A stretch of 64,000 nucleotides of DNA from JALZHR01 sp036388475 (lineage in GTDB: Bacteria > Acidobacteriota > Blastocatellia > Pyrinomonadales > Pyrinomonadaceae). The notes below the pieces were generated by a model that was given only the letters and a program-made list of their open reading frames with translations, did no database searches and had not been told where the DNA came from. A program made the position numbers and the translations under genes. The number at the start of each line of letters is the position of its first letter. Position 1 is the stretch's first letter. Shown piece after piece: positions 49,742 to 58,923 of this stretch. The stretch lies in the NCBI GenBank assembly GCA_036388475.1, contig DASVRT010000031.1:18017-82016 (forward strand), in the 5' to 3' direction.

Positions 49742-51256
49742 TTACGCGCCCGCCGCCATCGACTTGGCTTTTTCGCGGGCTTCTTCGATGGTTCCGACCA
49801 TGTAGAACGATTGCTCCGGCATATCGTCGCATTTGCCGTCGAGAATTTCGCGGAAGCCTTTGATGGTGTCGGCAACTTCGACGTATTTGCCTTTCAAGCC
49901 CGTAAACTGCTCGCCGACCGTAAACGGCTGCGAGAAAAAGCGCTGAATTTTACGCGCGCGAGCGACGATGAGCTTGTCGTCTTCGCTCAATTCGTCGAGT
50001 CCGAGAATCGCGATAATGTCCTGCAAATCCTTGTAGCGCTGCAAAATACGTTTCACGTCCTGCGCCGTGCGATAATGTTCTTCGCCGACGATTTGCGGGT
50101 CGAGAATACGCGAGTTCGACGCCAGCGGGTCAACCGCCGGATAAATTCCGAGTTCCACAATCTGACGCGACAAAGCGGTAACAGCGTCAAGGTGCGCAAA
50201 GGTCGTCGCCGGTGCCGGGTCGGTGTAATCGTCCGCCGGAACGTAGACGGCTTGAATCGAGGTGATAGCGCCGGTCTTGGTCGAAGTGATGCGTTCCTGC
50301 ATTTCGCCCATTTCCGTCGCCAGATTCGGCTGGTAGCCGACGGCGGAAGGCATACGTCCGAGCAGCGCCGACACTTCCGAACCGGCTTGCGTGAAACGGA
50401 AAATATTGTCAACGAAGAACAAAACGTCATTTCCCTGGTCGCGGAAATATTCGGCGACCGTCAAACCCGAAAGCGCAACGCGCAGGCGCGCTCCCGGCGG
50501 CTCGGTCATCTGCCCGTAAACGAGCGCCACTTTCGAATCCTTGATTGCGTTCATATCGACCTTCGACAAATCAAACGCGCCGGTCTCTTCCATATTGTGC
50601 GTAAAGCCTTCGCCGTATTTGATAACTTCCGACTCGACCATTTCACGCAAAAGGTCGTTGCCTTCACGCGTTCTTTCGCCGACGCCCGCGAAAACCGAAT
50701 AACCTTCGCGCGCTTTGGCGATGTTGTTAATCAGTTCCATAATCAGAACCGTTTTGCCGACGCCCGCGCCGCCGAACAGTCCGATTTTTCCGCCGCGCAG
50801 AAAGGGCTGAATCAGGTCGATAACCTTGATGCCCGTTTCAAACATCTGCAATTCGGTCGCCTGCTCGTCAAAAGTCGGCGCGTGCCGGTGAATCGAATAA
50901 CGCTCGTTCGAGACGACTGCGCCGAGCTCGTCGACCGGCTCGCCGATGACGTTCATCACGCGCCCCAAAGTGGCGTCGCCGACCGGAACCGTAATCGGAC
51001 CGCCCGTGTCAATCGCTTTCATTCCGCGCACCATACCGTCGGTCGGCAGCATCGAAACCGCGCGCACGCGACCTTCGCCCAGGTGCTGCTGGACTTCGCA
51101 AATCGTGTCGACTTTCGCTTCCACGTCGAAGCCTTCCGAAGTAATTCTCAAAGCCTGATAAATAGGTGGTAAATAATTATTTGAAAATTCTACGTCAACG
51201 ACCGGACCGATAATCTGCACCACTTGCCCGAGTTGACCGCTTCCGTTATTAGCCAT
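49742..51256 (-). CDS. atpD: F-type ATP synthase beta subunit
   Basis: A 504-residue catalytic subunit. Walker A GGAGVGKT is at residues 162-169, and the catalytic GERTREGNDL, Walker-B-like VLFFVDNIFRFTQAGSEVSALLGRMPSAVGYQ blocks follow. It forms the alpha3-beta3 head with AtpA, which is not encoded within the window upstream. AAGGAG precedes the ATG. The gene begins its own transcription unit because the upstream neighbour is on the other strand, giving a separate atpDC operon. Confidence 0.97.
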   Translation of the reverse strand: MANNGSGQLGQVVQIIGPVVDVEFSNNYLPPIYQALRITSEGFDVEAKVDTICEVQQHLGEGRVRAVSMLPTDGMVRGMKAIDTGGPITVPVGDATLGRVMNVIGEPVDELGAVVSNERYSIHRHAPTFDEQATELQMFETGIKVIDLIQPFLRGGKIGLFGGAGVGKTVLIMELINNIAKAREGYSVFAGVGERTREGNDLLREMVESEVIKYGEGFTHNMEETGAFDLSKVDMNAIKDSKVALVYGQMTEPPGARLRVALSGLTVAEYFRDQGNDVLFFVDNIFRFTQAGSEVSALLGRMPSAVGYQPNLATEMGEMQERITSTKTGAITSIQAVYVPADDYTDPAPATTFAHLDAVTALSRQIVELGIYPAVDPLASNSRILDPQIVGEEHYRTAQDVKRILQRYKDLQDIIAILGLDELSEDDKLIVARARKIQRFFSQPFTVGEQFTGLKGKYVEVADTIKGFREILDGKCDDMPEQSFYMVGTIEEAREKAKSMAAGA

Positions 51257-51401
51257 TTTTTAAATACTCCTTACTCTATGACAACAAAAAGGTAGGATAA
51301 CAAAGGAATAAGAATATCATAACGGATTCGGGTAATTCAAACCGAGATTGTGAGAAAAGTTACAAACTATCGCCGCCGCGAAAATCTGTTAAAATTCCGC
51401 T

Positions 51402-52196
51402 ATGGGAAAATGGCTCGGCGGCGCTTTGGCAATCGGAAGTTTGGCGGTTTTGTATTACTTTGAAAACCGTCGCCCGCTCAGAAAACGGGTCGAGCCGAAA
51501 CTGACTAACACGACGCGCAATCTCGCCGTCGCCGCGCTCGCCGGAATCACGATAAATTTTCTGGAAAAGCCAGTCGCCGAGCGTTTGACCAAACTGGTCG
51601 AAAGGAAAAATGTCGGCTTGCTGAAAATCTTTCGTTTGCCGAAGTTTCCGGAAACGGCTCTAGCCGTTATTCTGCTCGATTACACGCTTTATCTTTGGCA
51701 CGTTCTGACGCACAAAGCGCCGTTTTTATGGCGTTTTCACAAAATTCATCACGCCGATTCGGATTTAAACGCTTCGACGGCGATTCGTTTTCATTTTGCC
51801 GAAATGGCGATTTCCGTCGTCTTTCGCGCCGGACAAATTTTAATCATCGGCGTTTCGCCCAAAGCCCTGGAAATCTGGCAGACGCTTCTTTTCATCTCGA
51901 TTTTTTTTCATCATTCAAACGTTCGTCTGCCAAAAGCGTTTGAAGAAAAACTCGAATTATTCGTCGTCACGCCGCGCCTGCACGGCATTCATCATTCGAT
52001 TGAGGAATCCGAAAGAGACTCGAACTGGTCGAGCGGTTTAACCGCTTGGGATTTTCTGCACAAGACTTTTCGCCGCGACGTTTCGCAAAACGAAATCACA
52101 ATCGGCGTGAAAGAATTCGACACTCTCGAAAAACTGAGTTTAGAGCGGATATTATTCGAGCCTTTCATCAATCAAGACAAAAGGCTCCGAGGGTGA
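51402..52196 (+). CDS. Sterol desaturase/fatty acid hydroxylase superfamily protein
   Basis: A 264-residue membrane di-iron enzyme family member. The histidine clusters are HVLTH (about 103-107), HKIHHAD (about 116-122), HHSN (about 168-171) and HGIHHS (about 194-199). Hydrophobic helices lie at about 1-25, 40-60, 85-105 and 140-165. These enzymes hydroxylate or desaturate lipids, carotenoids or sterols using O2. The substrate is unknown. It is divergent from atpDC and convergent with the SDR gene, overlapping neither. Confidence 0.88.
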   Translation: MGKWLGGALAIGSLAVLYYFENRRPLRKRVEPKLTNTTRNLAVAALAGITINFLEKPVAERLTKLVERKNVGLLKIFRLPKFPETALAVILLDYTLYLWHVLTHKAPFLWRFHKIHHADSDLNASTAIRFHFAEMAISVVFRAGQILIIGVSPKALEIWQTLLFISIFFHHSNVRLPKAFEEKLELFVVTPRLHGIHHSIEESERDSNWSSGLTAWDFLHKTFRRDVSQNEITIGVKEFDTLEKLSLERILFEPFINQDKRLRG

Positions 52197-52216
52197 AGGA
52201 CAAATTTTATAACCTT

Positions 52217-53206
52217 TTACGCCGCCCGCGTCTCGCCGCCGAGAATCGTCAGAATCTCGCCCGAAATATAGCTCGAATCGGCGTCGGACGCGAAAAAGAC
52301 AAACGCCGGAGCGACTTCTTCCGGCTGTCCGGGACGCTTCATCGGCGTATCCGCGCCGTGTTCGGCGACTTCTTTGCGCGGCTTGTCGGCGACATTTAAA
52401 GGCGTCCAAATCGGTCCCGGCGAAACGCAGTTGACCCGAATTCCCCTTTCGACCAGCTGCTGCGCCAGCGATTTCGTAAAAGCGTGAATCGCGCCTTTCG
52501 TCGCCGAATAATCCAAAAGTTCCTTGTTGCCTTCCAAGCCGGTAATCGAGCCGCAATTGACAATCGCGCCGCCTTCTTTCATATGTTTGAGCGCCGCTTT
52601 CGCCATATAAAAATAGCCGAAGATGTTGGTTTTAAAGGTTTTCTCGAATTGTTCGTCGGAAATGTCGGTGATGATTTTCTGATGTTTCTGGAAAGCTGCG
52701 TTGTTTACCAAAATGTCGAGTTTGCCGAATTCCTTCACGGTTTTTTCGACGGCTTTTTCACAAAAACTCGCTTTGGAAACGTCGCCCGGAATCAGCAGCG
52801 CCTTTCTGCCTTCGGCTTCGATGTGCATTGCCGTTTCGCGCGCGTCAACTTCTTCTTCCTTCAAATAGACGATGGCGACATCCGCGCCTTCGCGCGCGTA
52901 GAGAACCGCGACCGAACGCCCGATTCCCGAATCGCCGCCCGTAATCAAGGTGACTTTATCAAGCAGTTTGCCCGCGCCTCTGTAATTGGGCGCAAGAAAT
53001 TCCGGGCGCGGAGACATTTTTGCCTCGATGCCCGGACGTTTCTGTTTTTGCGGCGGCATCGGCGCTTTCGGCTGCGTCTCCGAATTCGGCGATTCCGTGT
53101 CTGCTTTTCCTACATTTTTGCCCTGCTTGTTCTGTTTTGTTACCTTCCCCGTGTTCGTTTTTGTTGCAGTCTTCGACTGCTCGGCTTTCGCTTGTCCCTG
53201 TTTCAT
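52217..53206 (-). CDS. General-stress SDR oxidoreductase (YdaD/GSP39-like)
   Basis: A 329-residue short-chain dehydrogenase. Residues 1-60 are a low-complexity Lys/Gln/Thr-rich tail. The NAD(P) motif TGGDSGIG is at 89-96, NNA at 168-170, and the catalytic Ser220, Tyr233 and Lys237 (YSATK) are intact. The layout matches the general stress protein 39 group of B. subtilis and relatives. AAGGGAAGGT precedes the ATG. It is followed upstream in the minus direction by two small genes that also look stress-related. Confidence 0.92.
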   Translation of the reverse strand: MKQGQAKAEQSKTATKTNTGKVTKQNKQGKNVGKADTESPNSETQPKAPMPPQKQKRPGIEAKMSPRPEFLAPNYRGAGKLLDKVTLITGGDSGIGRSVAVLYAREGADVAIVYLKEEEVDARETAMHIEAEGRKALLIPGDVSKASFCEKAVEKTVKEFGKLDILVNNAAFQKHQKIITDISDEQFEKTFKTNIFGYFYMAKAALKHMKEGGAIVNCGSITGLEGNKELLDYSATKGAIHAFTKSLAQQLVERGIRVNCVSPGPIWTPLNVADKPRKEVAEHGADTPMKRPGQPEEVAPAFVFFASDADSSYISGEILTILGGETRAA

Positions 53207-53272
53207 ACCTTCCCTTTACTCGCCCGAAACCCTTGCTCGCTCTTGAAATTTCCCTTGTTCGTTCTTTAAAAG

Positions 53273-53455
53273 TTAAGCGGCTTTCTTACGTCCCGAACCG
53301 CTTTTCTTTCCGCCGCCGTCATCTTTATTGACGGTTGCCCAAGCTCGTCTTTCCGCTTCATCTTCCGGAACGCCCTTTTTTTCATAGCTTTCTTCGATAT
53401 GTTCAGCCTGGCGTTTTTGTTTGTCGGTATATTTATCTTTGTCGCCTCTCGGCAT
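53273..53455 (-). CDS. Small conserved charged protein ('plasmid stabilization'-type annotation)
   Basis: A 60-residue hydrophilic protein beginning MPRGDKDKYTDKQKRQAEHI and ending in a Gly/Lys/Ser-rich tail. Close relatives in many genomes carry the label plasmid stabilization protein, which has no clear experimental basis. AAAGGGGG lies upstream. It is 66 bases before the SDR gene on the same strand, and the pair recurs in stress contexts, as far as I recall. Confidence 0.75.
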   Translation of the reverse strand: MPRGDKDKYTDKQKRQAEHIEESYEKKGVPEDEAERRAWATVNKDDGGGKKSGSGRKKAA

Positions 53456-53478
53456 CGGATTTTGCCCCCTTTTAAAAT

Positions 53479-53688
53479 TTAAAAAATGCTCACCGAACGT
53501 TTTCTCATCGCTTTTTTGAGTCGCGCAAATTTCATTTTCAAATCAATTTGCGACGTATTAGTTTCGATGAGCGTGACATCCTCGACCGTCTCAACCGCTT
53601 CCGTGGTTTCGACTGACTTCGTTTCGTTTTGCGCCAGAATAAAGTTTTCTTCCGCTGTGTTAGTAAAGAGAGTTTGCCCGCCAATCAT
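53479..53688 (-). CDS. Small protein, function unknown
   Basis: A 69-residue protein from the ATG at 53688, chosen because a perfect AGGAGGT lies about six bases upstream. An ATG at 53712 would add eight residues but lacks such a site. The middle is acidic and Thr/Val/Glu-rich (ETTEAVETVEDVTLIET) and the C-terminus is basic (MKFARLKKAMRKRS). No homologue is recognised. It lies 23 bases upstream of the 53273 gene. Confidence 0.6.
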   Translation of the reverse strand: MIGGQTLFTNTAEENFILAQNETKSVETTEAVETVEDVTLIETNTSQIDLKMKFARLKKAMRKRSVSIF

Positions 53689-53863
53689 ATTTTCGAACCT
53701 CCTATGATTCATCTTAAGGACTTATTGTCACCGAAAGATTAAATTTGCGAAAAGCAACATTTATGCCATCGAATCCGGCACAAAAGACGTTGACAGTTTT
53801 TTGGCGTTGTAGTAGCGTCAGACATTATAAAAACCATTTTAAAAAGAGGATTTTGAAGAAAAT

Positions 53864-54838
53864 TTGAGCAACACGACGAGAATCGAACTTCCCCCGCGCG
53901 GTCTGGAAACGCTGTTCGGCGTTCACGACCAGAACATAAAATTTCTGGAATCAATTCTGGACGTGCGCGTCAACGCGCGCGGTCAGGATTTGACGGTCGA
54001 CGGCGACCCGAAAGACGTGGCGACCGTCCAGCAGATTTTGCAGGACTTCGCCGAGCTGTTTTCCGAAGGCAACACTTTCACCGATAAAGAGCTGCGCGAC
54101 GCTTTCAAGCAAATCGCCGAAGACCGTGCTTATTCCTTTAAAGATTATTTTACCAAAGCGCGTTTCAACCCGTCCGGTAAAAAACAGGTCGCGCCGAAAA
54201 CGGCGATGCAGCGCAAATATATCGACGCGATTCAGAACAACGATTTGACGTTCGGCATCGGTCCCGCCGGAACCGGAAAAAGCTACCTGTCGGTCGCGAT
54301 GGCGGTGCAATCGCTGTTTGCGAAACAGGTTTCGCGTATTATACTGACTCGCCCGGCAGTCGAAGCCGGCGAAAAATTAGGTTTTCTGCCCGGCGATTTG
54401 CAGGATAAAGTCGACCCGTATTTACGCCCGCTCTACGACGCACTGTTTGATTTGGTCGATGCCGAGCGCGTCACGAAAATGCTGGAAAAACGCATTATCG
54501 AAGTTGCGCCGCTGGCTTTTATGCGCGGAAGGACGTTAAATGATGCATTCATTATACTTGACGAAGCGCAGAACACGACCGGCGAGCAGATGAAAATGTT
54601 TCTGACGCGTATCGGTTTCGGTTCGAAAGTCGTCGTCACGGGCGATATTACGCAGATTGATTTGCCGCGCGGGCAGCGCAGCGGATTGAAGGAAGCCGAA
54701 AGAGTTTTGGAAGGCATACCGGAAATCGAGTTTGTTTATTTCTCGAAAAAAGACGTCGTGCGGCATCGTCTGGTGCAGTTGATTGTCGAGGCTTACGAGC
54801 AGCAATCCGGCAATAACGACGCAAACGATAAAGGTTAA
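53864..54838 (+). CDS. phoH: PhoH-family ATPase
   Basis: A 324-residue cytoplasmic ATPase of the YbeZ/PhoH type. An N-terminal KH-like region (about 1-70) precedes the helicase-like ATPase. Walker A GPAGTGKS is at 133-140 and Walker B FIILDEAQN at 229-237, with VTGDITQIDLPRG at 258-270. It uses a TTG start at 53864; no ATG fits the conserved N-terminus. It is linked with ybeY and corC downstream as in many bacteria, in a group tied to 16S rRNA and ribosome maturation, though here a ferritin-like gene on the other strand intervenes. Confidence 0.93.
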   Translation: MSNTTRIELPPRGLETLFGVHDQNIKFLESILDVRVNARGQDLTVDGDPKDVATVQQILQDFAELFSEGNTFTDKELRDAFKQIAEDRAYSFKDYFTKARFNPSGKKQVAPKTAMQRKYIDAIQNNDLTFGIGPAGTGKSYLSVAMAVQSLFAKQVSRIILTRPAVEAGEKLGFLPGDLQDKVDPYLRPLYDALFDLVDAERVTKMLEKRIIEVAPLAFMRGRTLNDAFIILDEAQNTTGEQMKMFLTRIGFGSKVVVTGDITQIDLPRGQRSGLKEAERVLEGIPEIEFVYFSKKDVVRHRLVQLIVEAYEQQSGNNDANDKG

Positions 54839-54902
54839 ATTGTTTCTCCAAATTTCGGAACGGAAGAATCAGTAAATCTCAAAAGATAAAATCGAGCCTG
54901 GA

Positions 54903-54937
54903 AAAGGCGGAAGAATCAGATTGATTCTTCCGCCTTT
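54903..54937. terminator. Bidirectional intrinsic terminator
   Basis: A 16-bp perfect stem (AAAGGCGGAAGAATCA and complement) with loop GAT lies between the convergent phoH and ferritin-like genes. Confidence 0.92.
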
Positions 54938-54962
54938 CTTTTGTTCCTGTTCGGGCTCCGGC

Positions 54963-56279
54963 TTAATCTCGTCCGGACGCGTTTGCCCGCCGCGCCAAAA
55001 GTTCGGCTTGCGAAGTCATTTCCTCGGCGGTTTCGGGCGCAGTGTTGCCGGTCATTTCCTTGTCCAGCGAAAGCCGGATTTCTCCGGCGCGTTTCATTAA
55101 ATCGTCGCCGGCGCGGAGCAACTCCTTGCCCGCCGACATCATTCGATAACGCACGGCTTGCTCGGACGGCGAGCCTTCGGCGTTAACCGTCGCCTGATAA
55201 AGATAGCTCGCCCAATCGCTCGGCAAATCTTCGATTCCGGCAAACTCGCCGTTCGGCATCAGGCGCTTATCAACCGTCTCGAAAAGCACTTCGGCGACGT
55301 ATTCCTTATTTTCCTCAAACGTGCCGGGCGTCGGCAGTTCCGAGCCGCAGATTTCTTCCGGGTCTTTGTCTTCGTATTTCTTGATGGCTTCGCCCGCCAG
55401 ACGCAGGTGTTCAAATTCATAATTTAAGAATAATTCCCAAATCTGCTTGATGCGCGCGTCGGTTTCCATACTGTAACAGGCGTAATAATTGGCGCACTCG
55501 ACAAATTCGTGCATCAGCCATTTTTCCAGCCACGTTTCCGTCGGGTCTATCAGAGATTCATACTGCGTGACGTGTTCTTCCTCGACCTCGGCGATTTCGG
55601 CGTAAAGCTCGCGCACGTCCTGACCGCCGTATTGAAAACCGTGCTCGCGGTAATACATCATCGTCTGCTGTTCGGCGGCGACGACCGTCAGAATATTGGC
55701 TTTTGAAATCGGGTGCGCCTTGTTTTTCGAGTAATGCTCGCGCAGTCTTAAGATAGGGTCGTTGTGATGGTCCTGCGTCGGGCGACCGGGGAAAATATCG
55801 GTTTTTCCCTGCGTGATTTCTTCCGGGTCTTTGCCCTCGACAATATCCAGCACCTGACTGTAGCGATACAGGTGGTCGAAATCTTCGAGCAGTCCGAAAT
55901 GAAGCACTTCCTTCAGATATTCGTCCGGCTCGGTGCGCGCCAGATAAGCCGTCAAATCGACGGCGACCTGCTCGTAGGCAATCGTCGTTTCCAGCACGGT
56001 CTGGTCAAACGGGTTAAGCCAGTTAATCGTCGTTTGCTGCTGGCTGTCGACGCGGCGCATAATCGCCAGCAGCTCTTTTAACTCTTTATCGACCGTCTTT
56101 CGCGCCATATTGTGCGAAAAGATAATCGAAGCGTTTTCGATGCCGTTCATCAAAATGACGCGGCAGCGCGTGTAAGCGTCAACTTCCTGTTTGCGATACG
56201 GAAGCTGCGCAATCTGTTTCCACGTGCGAAACTGCTTGTCGAGTTTCACTCCTTTTTCCTTAAACGGATTTATAGACAT
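54963..56279 (-). CDS. Tandem ferritin-like (di-iron) protein
   Basis: A 438-residue protein from the ATG at 56279, which has GGGAGGG upstream; the frame to 56333 is less likely. It seems to contain two four-helix ferritin-like units. The first has candidate metal ligands in GIENASIIFSHNM (Glu48, His56), AYEQ (Glu103) and LLEDFDHLYRYS (Glu132, His136). The second has them in AAEQQTMMYYREHG, EVEEEHVTQYE, MHEFVECANYYACY and NYEFEHLRLAGE. Such proteins may store iron or act on peroxide; the double-domain form is not one I can name. The gene interrupts the phoH-ybeY-corC group on the opposite strand. The 313-base interval 56280-56592 shows no gene or repeat. Confidence 0.75.
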   Translation of the reverse strand: MSINPFKEKGVKLDKQFRTWKQIAQLPYRKQEVDAYTRCRVILMNGIENASIIFSHNMARKTVDKELKELLAIMRRVDSQQQTTINWLNPFDQTVLETTIAYEQVAVDLTAYLARTEPDEYLKEVLHFGLLEDFDHLYRYSQVLDIVEGKDPEEITQGKTDIFPGRPTQDHHNDPILRLREHYSKNKAHPISKANILTVVAAEQQTMMYYREHGFQYGGQDVRELYAEIAEVEEEHVTQYESLIDPTETWLEKWLMHEFVECANYYACYSMETDARIKQIWELFLNYEFEHLRLAGEAIKKYEDKDPEEICGSELPTPGTFEENKEYVAEVLFETVDKRLMPNGEFAGIEDLPSDWASYLYQATVNAEGSPSEQAVRYRMMSAGKELLRAGDDLMKRAGEIRLSLDKEMTGNTAPETAEEMTSQAELLARRANASGRD

Positions 56280-56592
56280 TATTCCCTCCCTGGTCTTCGT
56301 CTTCCTCGTAAATTTTCGGGATTTTATATACACTCGTCCGACGGCGGGCGAAGATATATTCCTGAATTGTCGTATGAACTGTTTAAAATTATGAACGGCG
56401 TTATAGAATATTTCTGTTCGTTGAGTTACATAGAAGGCTCAAGATTTTCTTTTCTCAGGCAGAAACGCGGGCGGCGAAAGAGCTTGTTTCCACGTCGACT
56501 GACTGATACGTTCCTTCAGCGCGCCGTTTCTGCTTTTGCCGTATAAAATATAGTTTGAACAAGCGTTTTTCTGGTAAACTATCAGAATCGGA

Positions 56593-57024
56593 ATGCCCGA
56601 AATTATCAATCAACAACGGAAAATAAAAATCGAATCCGACGACTTTAAAAAGTTTGCGGAGCAAGCCGTCGATGCGCTAAACGAGGCGAAAGGCAAGGAG
56701 TTAACCGTCGCCTTCGTCTCGGACCGCCGCATCAGGGAACTCAACAAAATCTTCCGCGATAAAAACCGACCGACCGACGTTCTCTCGTTTCCATACGAGC
56801 CTGACCAGTATGATTATCTCGAAACCGAAAATTTTCTGGGCGACGTCGTCATCAGCGTCGAGCAGGCGCAAAGACAAGCCGCCGAAAACGACCTGACGCT
56901 CGAAAACGAAATCAAACAATTAATCCTGCACGGCATTCTGCATCTGGTCGGCTACGACCACGAATCGGACGGCGGCGAAATGAATCGACTGGAGTTAAAA
57001 CTCAGACGGAAACTTAAGGTATAA
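56593..57024 (+). CDS. ybeY: Endoribonuclease YbeY
   Basis: A 143-residue zinc-dependent endoribonuclease for 16S rRNA 3'-end maturation and ribosome quality control. The metal motif HGILHLVGYDH spans residues 113-123 (His113, His117, His123). The RDKNRPTDVLSFPY block at 56-69 is also characteristic. It is followed by corC after 105 bases. Confidence 0.95.
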   Translation: MPEIINQQRKIKIESDDFKKFAEQAVDALNEAKGKELTVAFVSDRRIRELNKIFRDKNRPTDVLSFPYEPDQYDYLETENFLGDVVISVEQAQRQAAENDLTLENEIKQLILHGILHLVGYDHESDGGEMNRLELKLRRKLKV

Positions 57025-57091
57025 TGTTTCCTCGTCGGCTCAGTAAAATTTAGCCGCAGATTTACGCGGATACGCCGATTAAACGAATATG

Positions 57092-57126
57092 CAACTGACT
57101 ACCGGCGACAGACAACTAACCACTCT
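57092..57126. repeat. Heptamer-like words upstream of corC
   Basis: CAACTGA CTACCGG CGACAGA CAACTAA CCACTCT runs to four bases before the corC ATG. Just upstream, CGCAGATTTACGCGGATACGCCGAT (57051 region) has its own short-word repetition. No ribosome-binding site is visible. Confidence 0.55.
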
Positions 57127-57129
57127 TCT

Positions 57130-58452
57130 ATGGAAATTGAGATAGCCGTTGCCGTTTTAATCCTCTTCGCGCTGGTTTTTCTGGCGACGATTGATATGGC
57201 TTTCACGCAATTGTCAGACGTTTCCCTGCGCCGCCTGTCAACCGACACGGAAGAAAAACCGCAATCGCGCTCGACGGTTTTTCTGCGCGAGATTCTGGAA
57301 AATCGACCGCGTTTTCGTTTTGCGCTGTCGGCGGCGATTCAGATTCTGCTGATTATTTTTTCGGTTCTCGTCACGCTGATTGTCTTTAATTTTTATCAAA
57401 GCTCAGGCGCGCTCCTGATTTATTCGCTTCTAATCGGTCTGGTTTTATCCGGCATTTTCCGGCAGTTTATCCCGCGCCTGCTGACTTTGAATAATCCCGA
57501 AGGCAAGCTGCTGACGCTGCTTCCGCTGGTGCGCCCGCTTTACAGCGTGATGTCTTTTTTAGCCGACCCGTTTGCGGGCTTGATGCGCGGCGATAAGGAA
57601 CAGCAAAACCTCGAAACCACGATTACGCCGAATACGTCCGAGGAAAGAGACGAGGACAACAACGAGAACATCCAGGCGCTCATCGAAGTCGGTGAGGCGG
57701 AAGGCATTATCGAGGAACGCGACCGCGAGCTGATTGAAACGATGTTCGAGTTTTCGGAAACGCGGGCGGGCGAGATTATGACGCCGCGCACCGAGATTTG
57801 CGCGCTGCCGATAAACGCGACCGTCAGGCAGGCGCGCGATTTGATTATCGCGGAAAAATATTCGCGCCTGCCGGTTTACCGCGAGCGCATCGAGAATATC
57901 GAAGGCGTGATTTACGTCCGCGACCTGCTGATAGCGTGGTCGGAAGGCAAGGAAAACGAAACCATCGAAAATCTTCTGCGCCCGCCGCTTTTCGTGCCCG
58001 AAACCAAGCCCGCCGACGAGCTTTTGAAAATTATGCAGAGCAATCACATTCAGCTCGCGGTCGTGATTGACGAATACGGCGGCGTCGCCGGTTTGGTGAC
58101 GGTCGAAGACATTCTGGAAGAAATCGTCGGCGAAATCGAGGACGAAGACACCGAGCAGGAAGAAATCATCGAGATTATCGAAGGCGAAGACGGTTATTTC
58201 GATGTGCTCGGCTCGACCGAGATTCACAAAATCTCGCGCCGTTTCGATTTGGAGATTGAAAAAGAAGATGACGATTTTACGACCATCGCCGGACTGGTAA
58301 CGAGCGAAGTCGGATACGTGCCGAAGCCGCACGAAAAACTTGCCCTGCGCGGCTTGAGCGTGGAAATCCTGCGCGCCGACGAAAAGCGCATCAATCTGCT
58401 GCGCCTGCGCAAGGCGACCGAAACGAAAGACGCCGACGACGAAATAAGCTAG
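57130..58452 (+). CDS. CNNM/CBS hemolysin-family (CorC/HlyC) membrane protein
   Basis: A 440-residue protein. Three hydrophobic helices in the N-terminal CNNM-like domain (about 1-145) precede a CBS-domain pair (about 205-335: MTPRTEICALPINATVRQARDLI and LAVVIDEYGGVAGLVTVEDILEEIVGEI). A CorC_HlyC transporter-associated domain (about 350-430) closes it. The family is linked to magnesium/cobalt efflux and the label hemolysin is historical. The phoH-ybeY-corC order is widely conserved. Confidence 0.93.
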   Translation: MEIEIAVAVLILFALVFLATIDMAFTQLSDVSLRRLSTDTEEKPQSRSTVFLREILENRPRFRFALSAAIQILLIIFSVLVTLIVFNFYQSSGALLIYSLLIGLVLSGIFRQFIPRLLTLNNPEGKLLTLLPLVRPLYSVMSFLADPFAGLMRGDKEQQNLETTITPNTSEERDEDNNENIQALIEVGEAEGIIEERDRELIETMFEFSETRAGEIMTPRTEICALPINATVRQARDLIIAEKYSRLPVYRERIENIEGVIYVRDLLIAWSEGKENETIENLLRPPLFVPETKPADELLKIMQSNHIQLAVVIDEYGGVAGLVTVEDILEEIVGEIEDEDTEQEEIIEIIEGEDGYFDVLGSTEIHKISRRFDLEIEKEDDDFTTIAGLVTSEVGYVPKPHEKLALRGLSVEILRADEKRINLLRLRKATETKDADDEIS

Positions 58453-58453
58453 A

Positions 58454-58642
58454 AGCAACCGCTTTCGCCGGAAAATCGCCTGCTTATGATTGAAAAGCAA
58501 TCGCTGATGAACCAAATTCCTTTGCCGCTGAATCAAATTCCGTTGCCGCTGAGATAAAAGCCATTGCCATTGAATGAAAAGCATATGCTGTTGAACCAAA
58601 ATCAGTTGCTTTCAGGCTGAAAGCAACTGATTTTAAGTTAAT
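58454..58642. repeat. Exact 21-bp tandem array, 9 units without indels
   Basis: Units start at 58454 and every 21 bases to 58622. The consensus runs AGCNNTTGCYGNTGAANNAAA, split here as AGCNNTTGCYG then NTGAANNAAA; each unit ends in AAA or AA. Sequence identity between units is low but the register is exact. Stop codons recur in the units, so it is not coding. It starts two bases after the corC stop codon. The rest of the gap 58453-58923 holds the terminators below and A/T-rich leader. Confidence 0.9.
58599..58637 (+). terminator. Hairpin formed by the last two array units
   Basis: AATCAGTTGCTTTCA and TGAAAGCAACTGATT pair perfectly around GGC, so the last two 21-bp units form a long stem followed by a short T-run. 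It probably terminates corC. Confidence 0.75.
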
Positions 58643-58672
58643 TATTTCTTTCGGGCGCTATAAAACAGGCTT

Positions 58673-58694
58673 TCCAGCCTGTTTACTTTTGTAA
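58673..58694 (+). terminator. Second intrinsic terminator after corC
   Basis: AAACAGGCT-TTCC-AGCCTGTTT, a 9-bp perfect stem, with a weak T-run following. Confidence 0.65.
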
Positions 58695-58923
58695 AACGAT
58701 TCGTTAGAATGAGCGGGTAAAATTCTTTTACAAAATTACCTGAAATACAATCCTGAAAATTTTCATATACTTCTCTTTTTAATCTTTCAGGTAGCAATAT
58801 ATCGCGGAATTACCTACATAATTTGCCGTTTGGTTTATAAAGACAAGCATTTTACAAGGCTTTGAATCCGAACGGGCGGCTCAGCGGTCGATTGGTTCAG
58901 TCATTTCATCGGGTTGACGAAAT

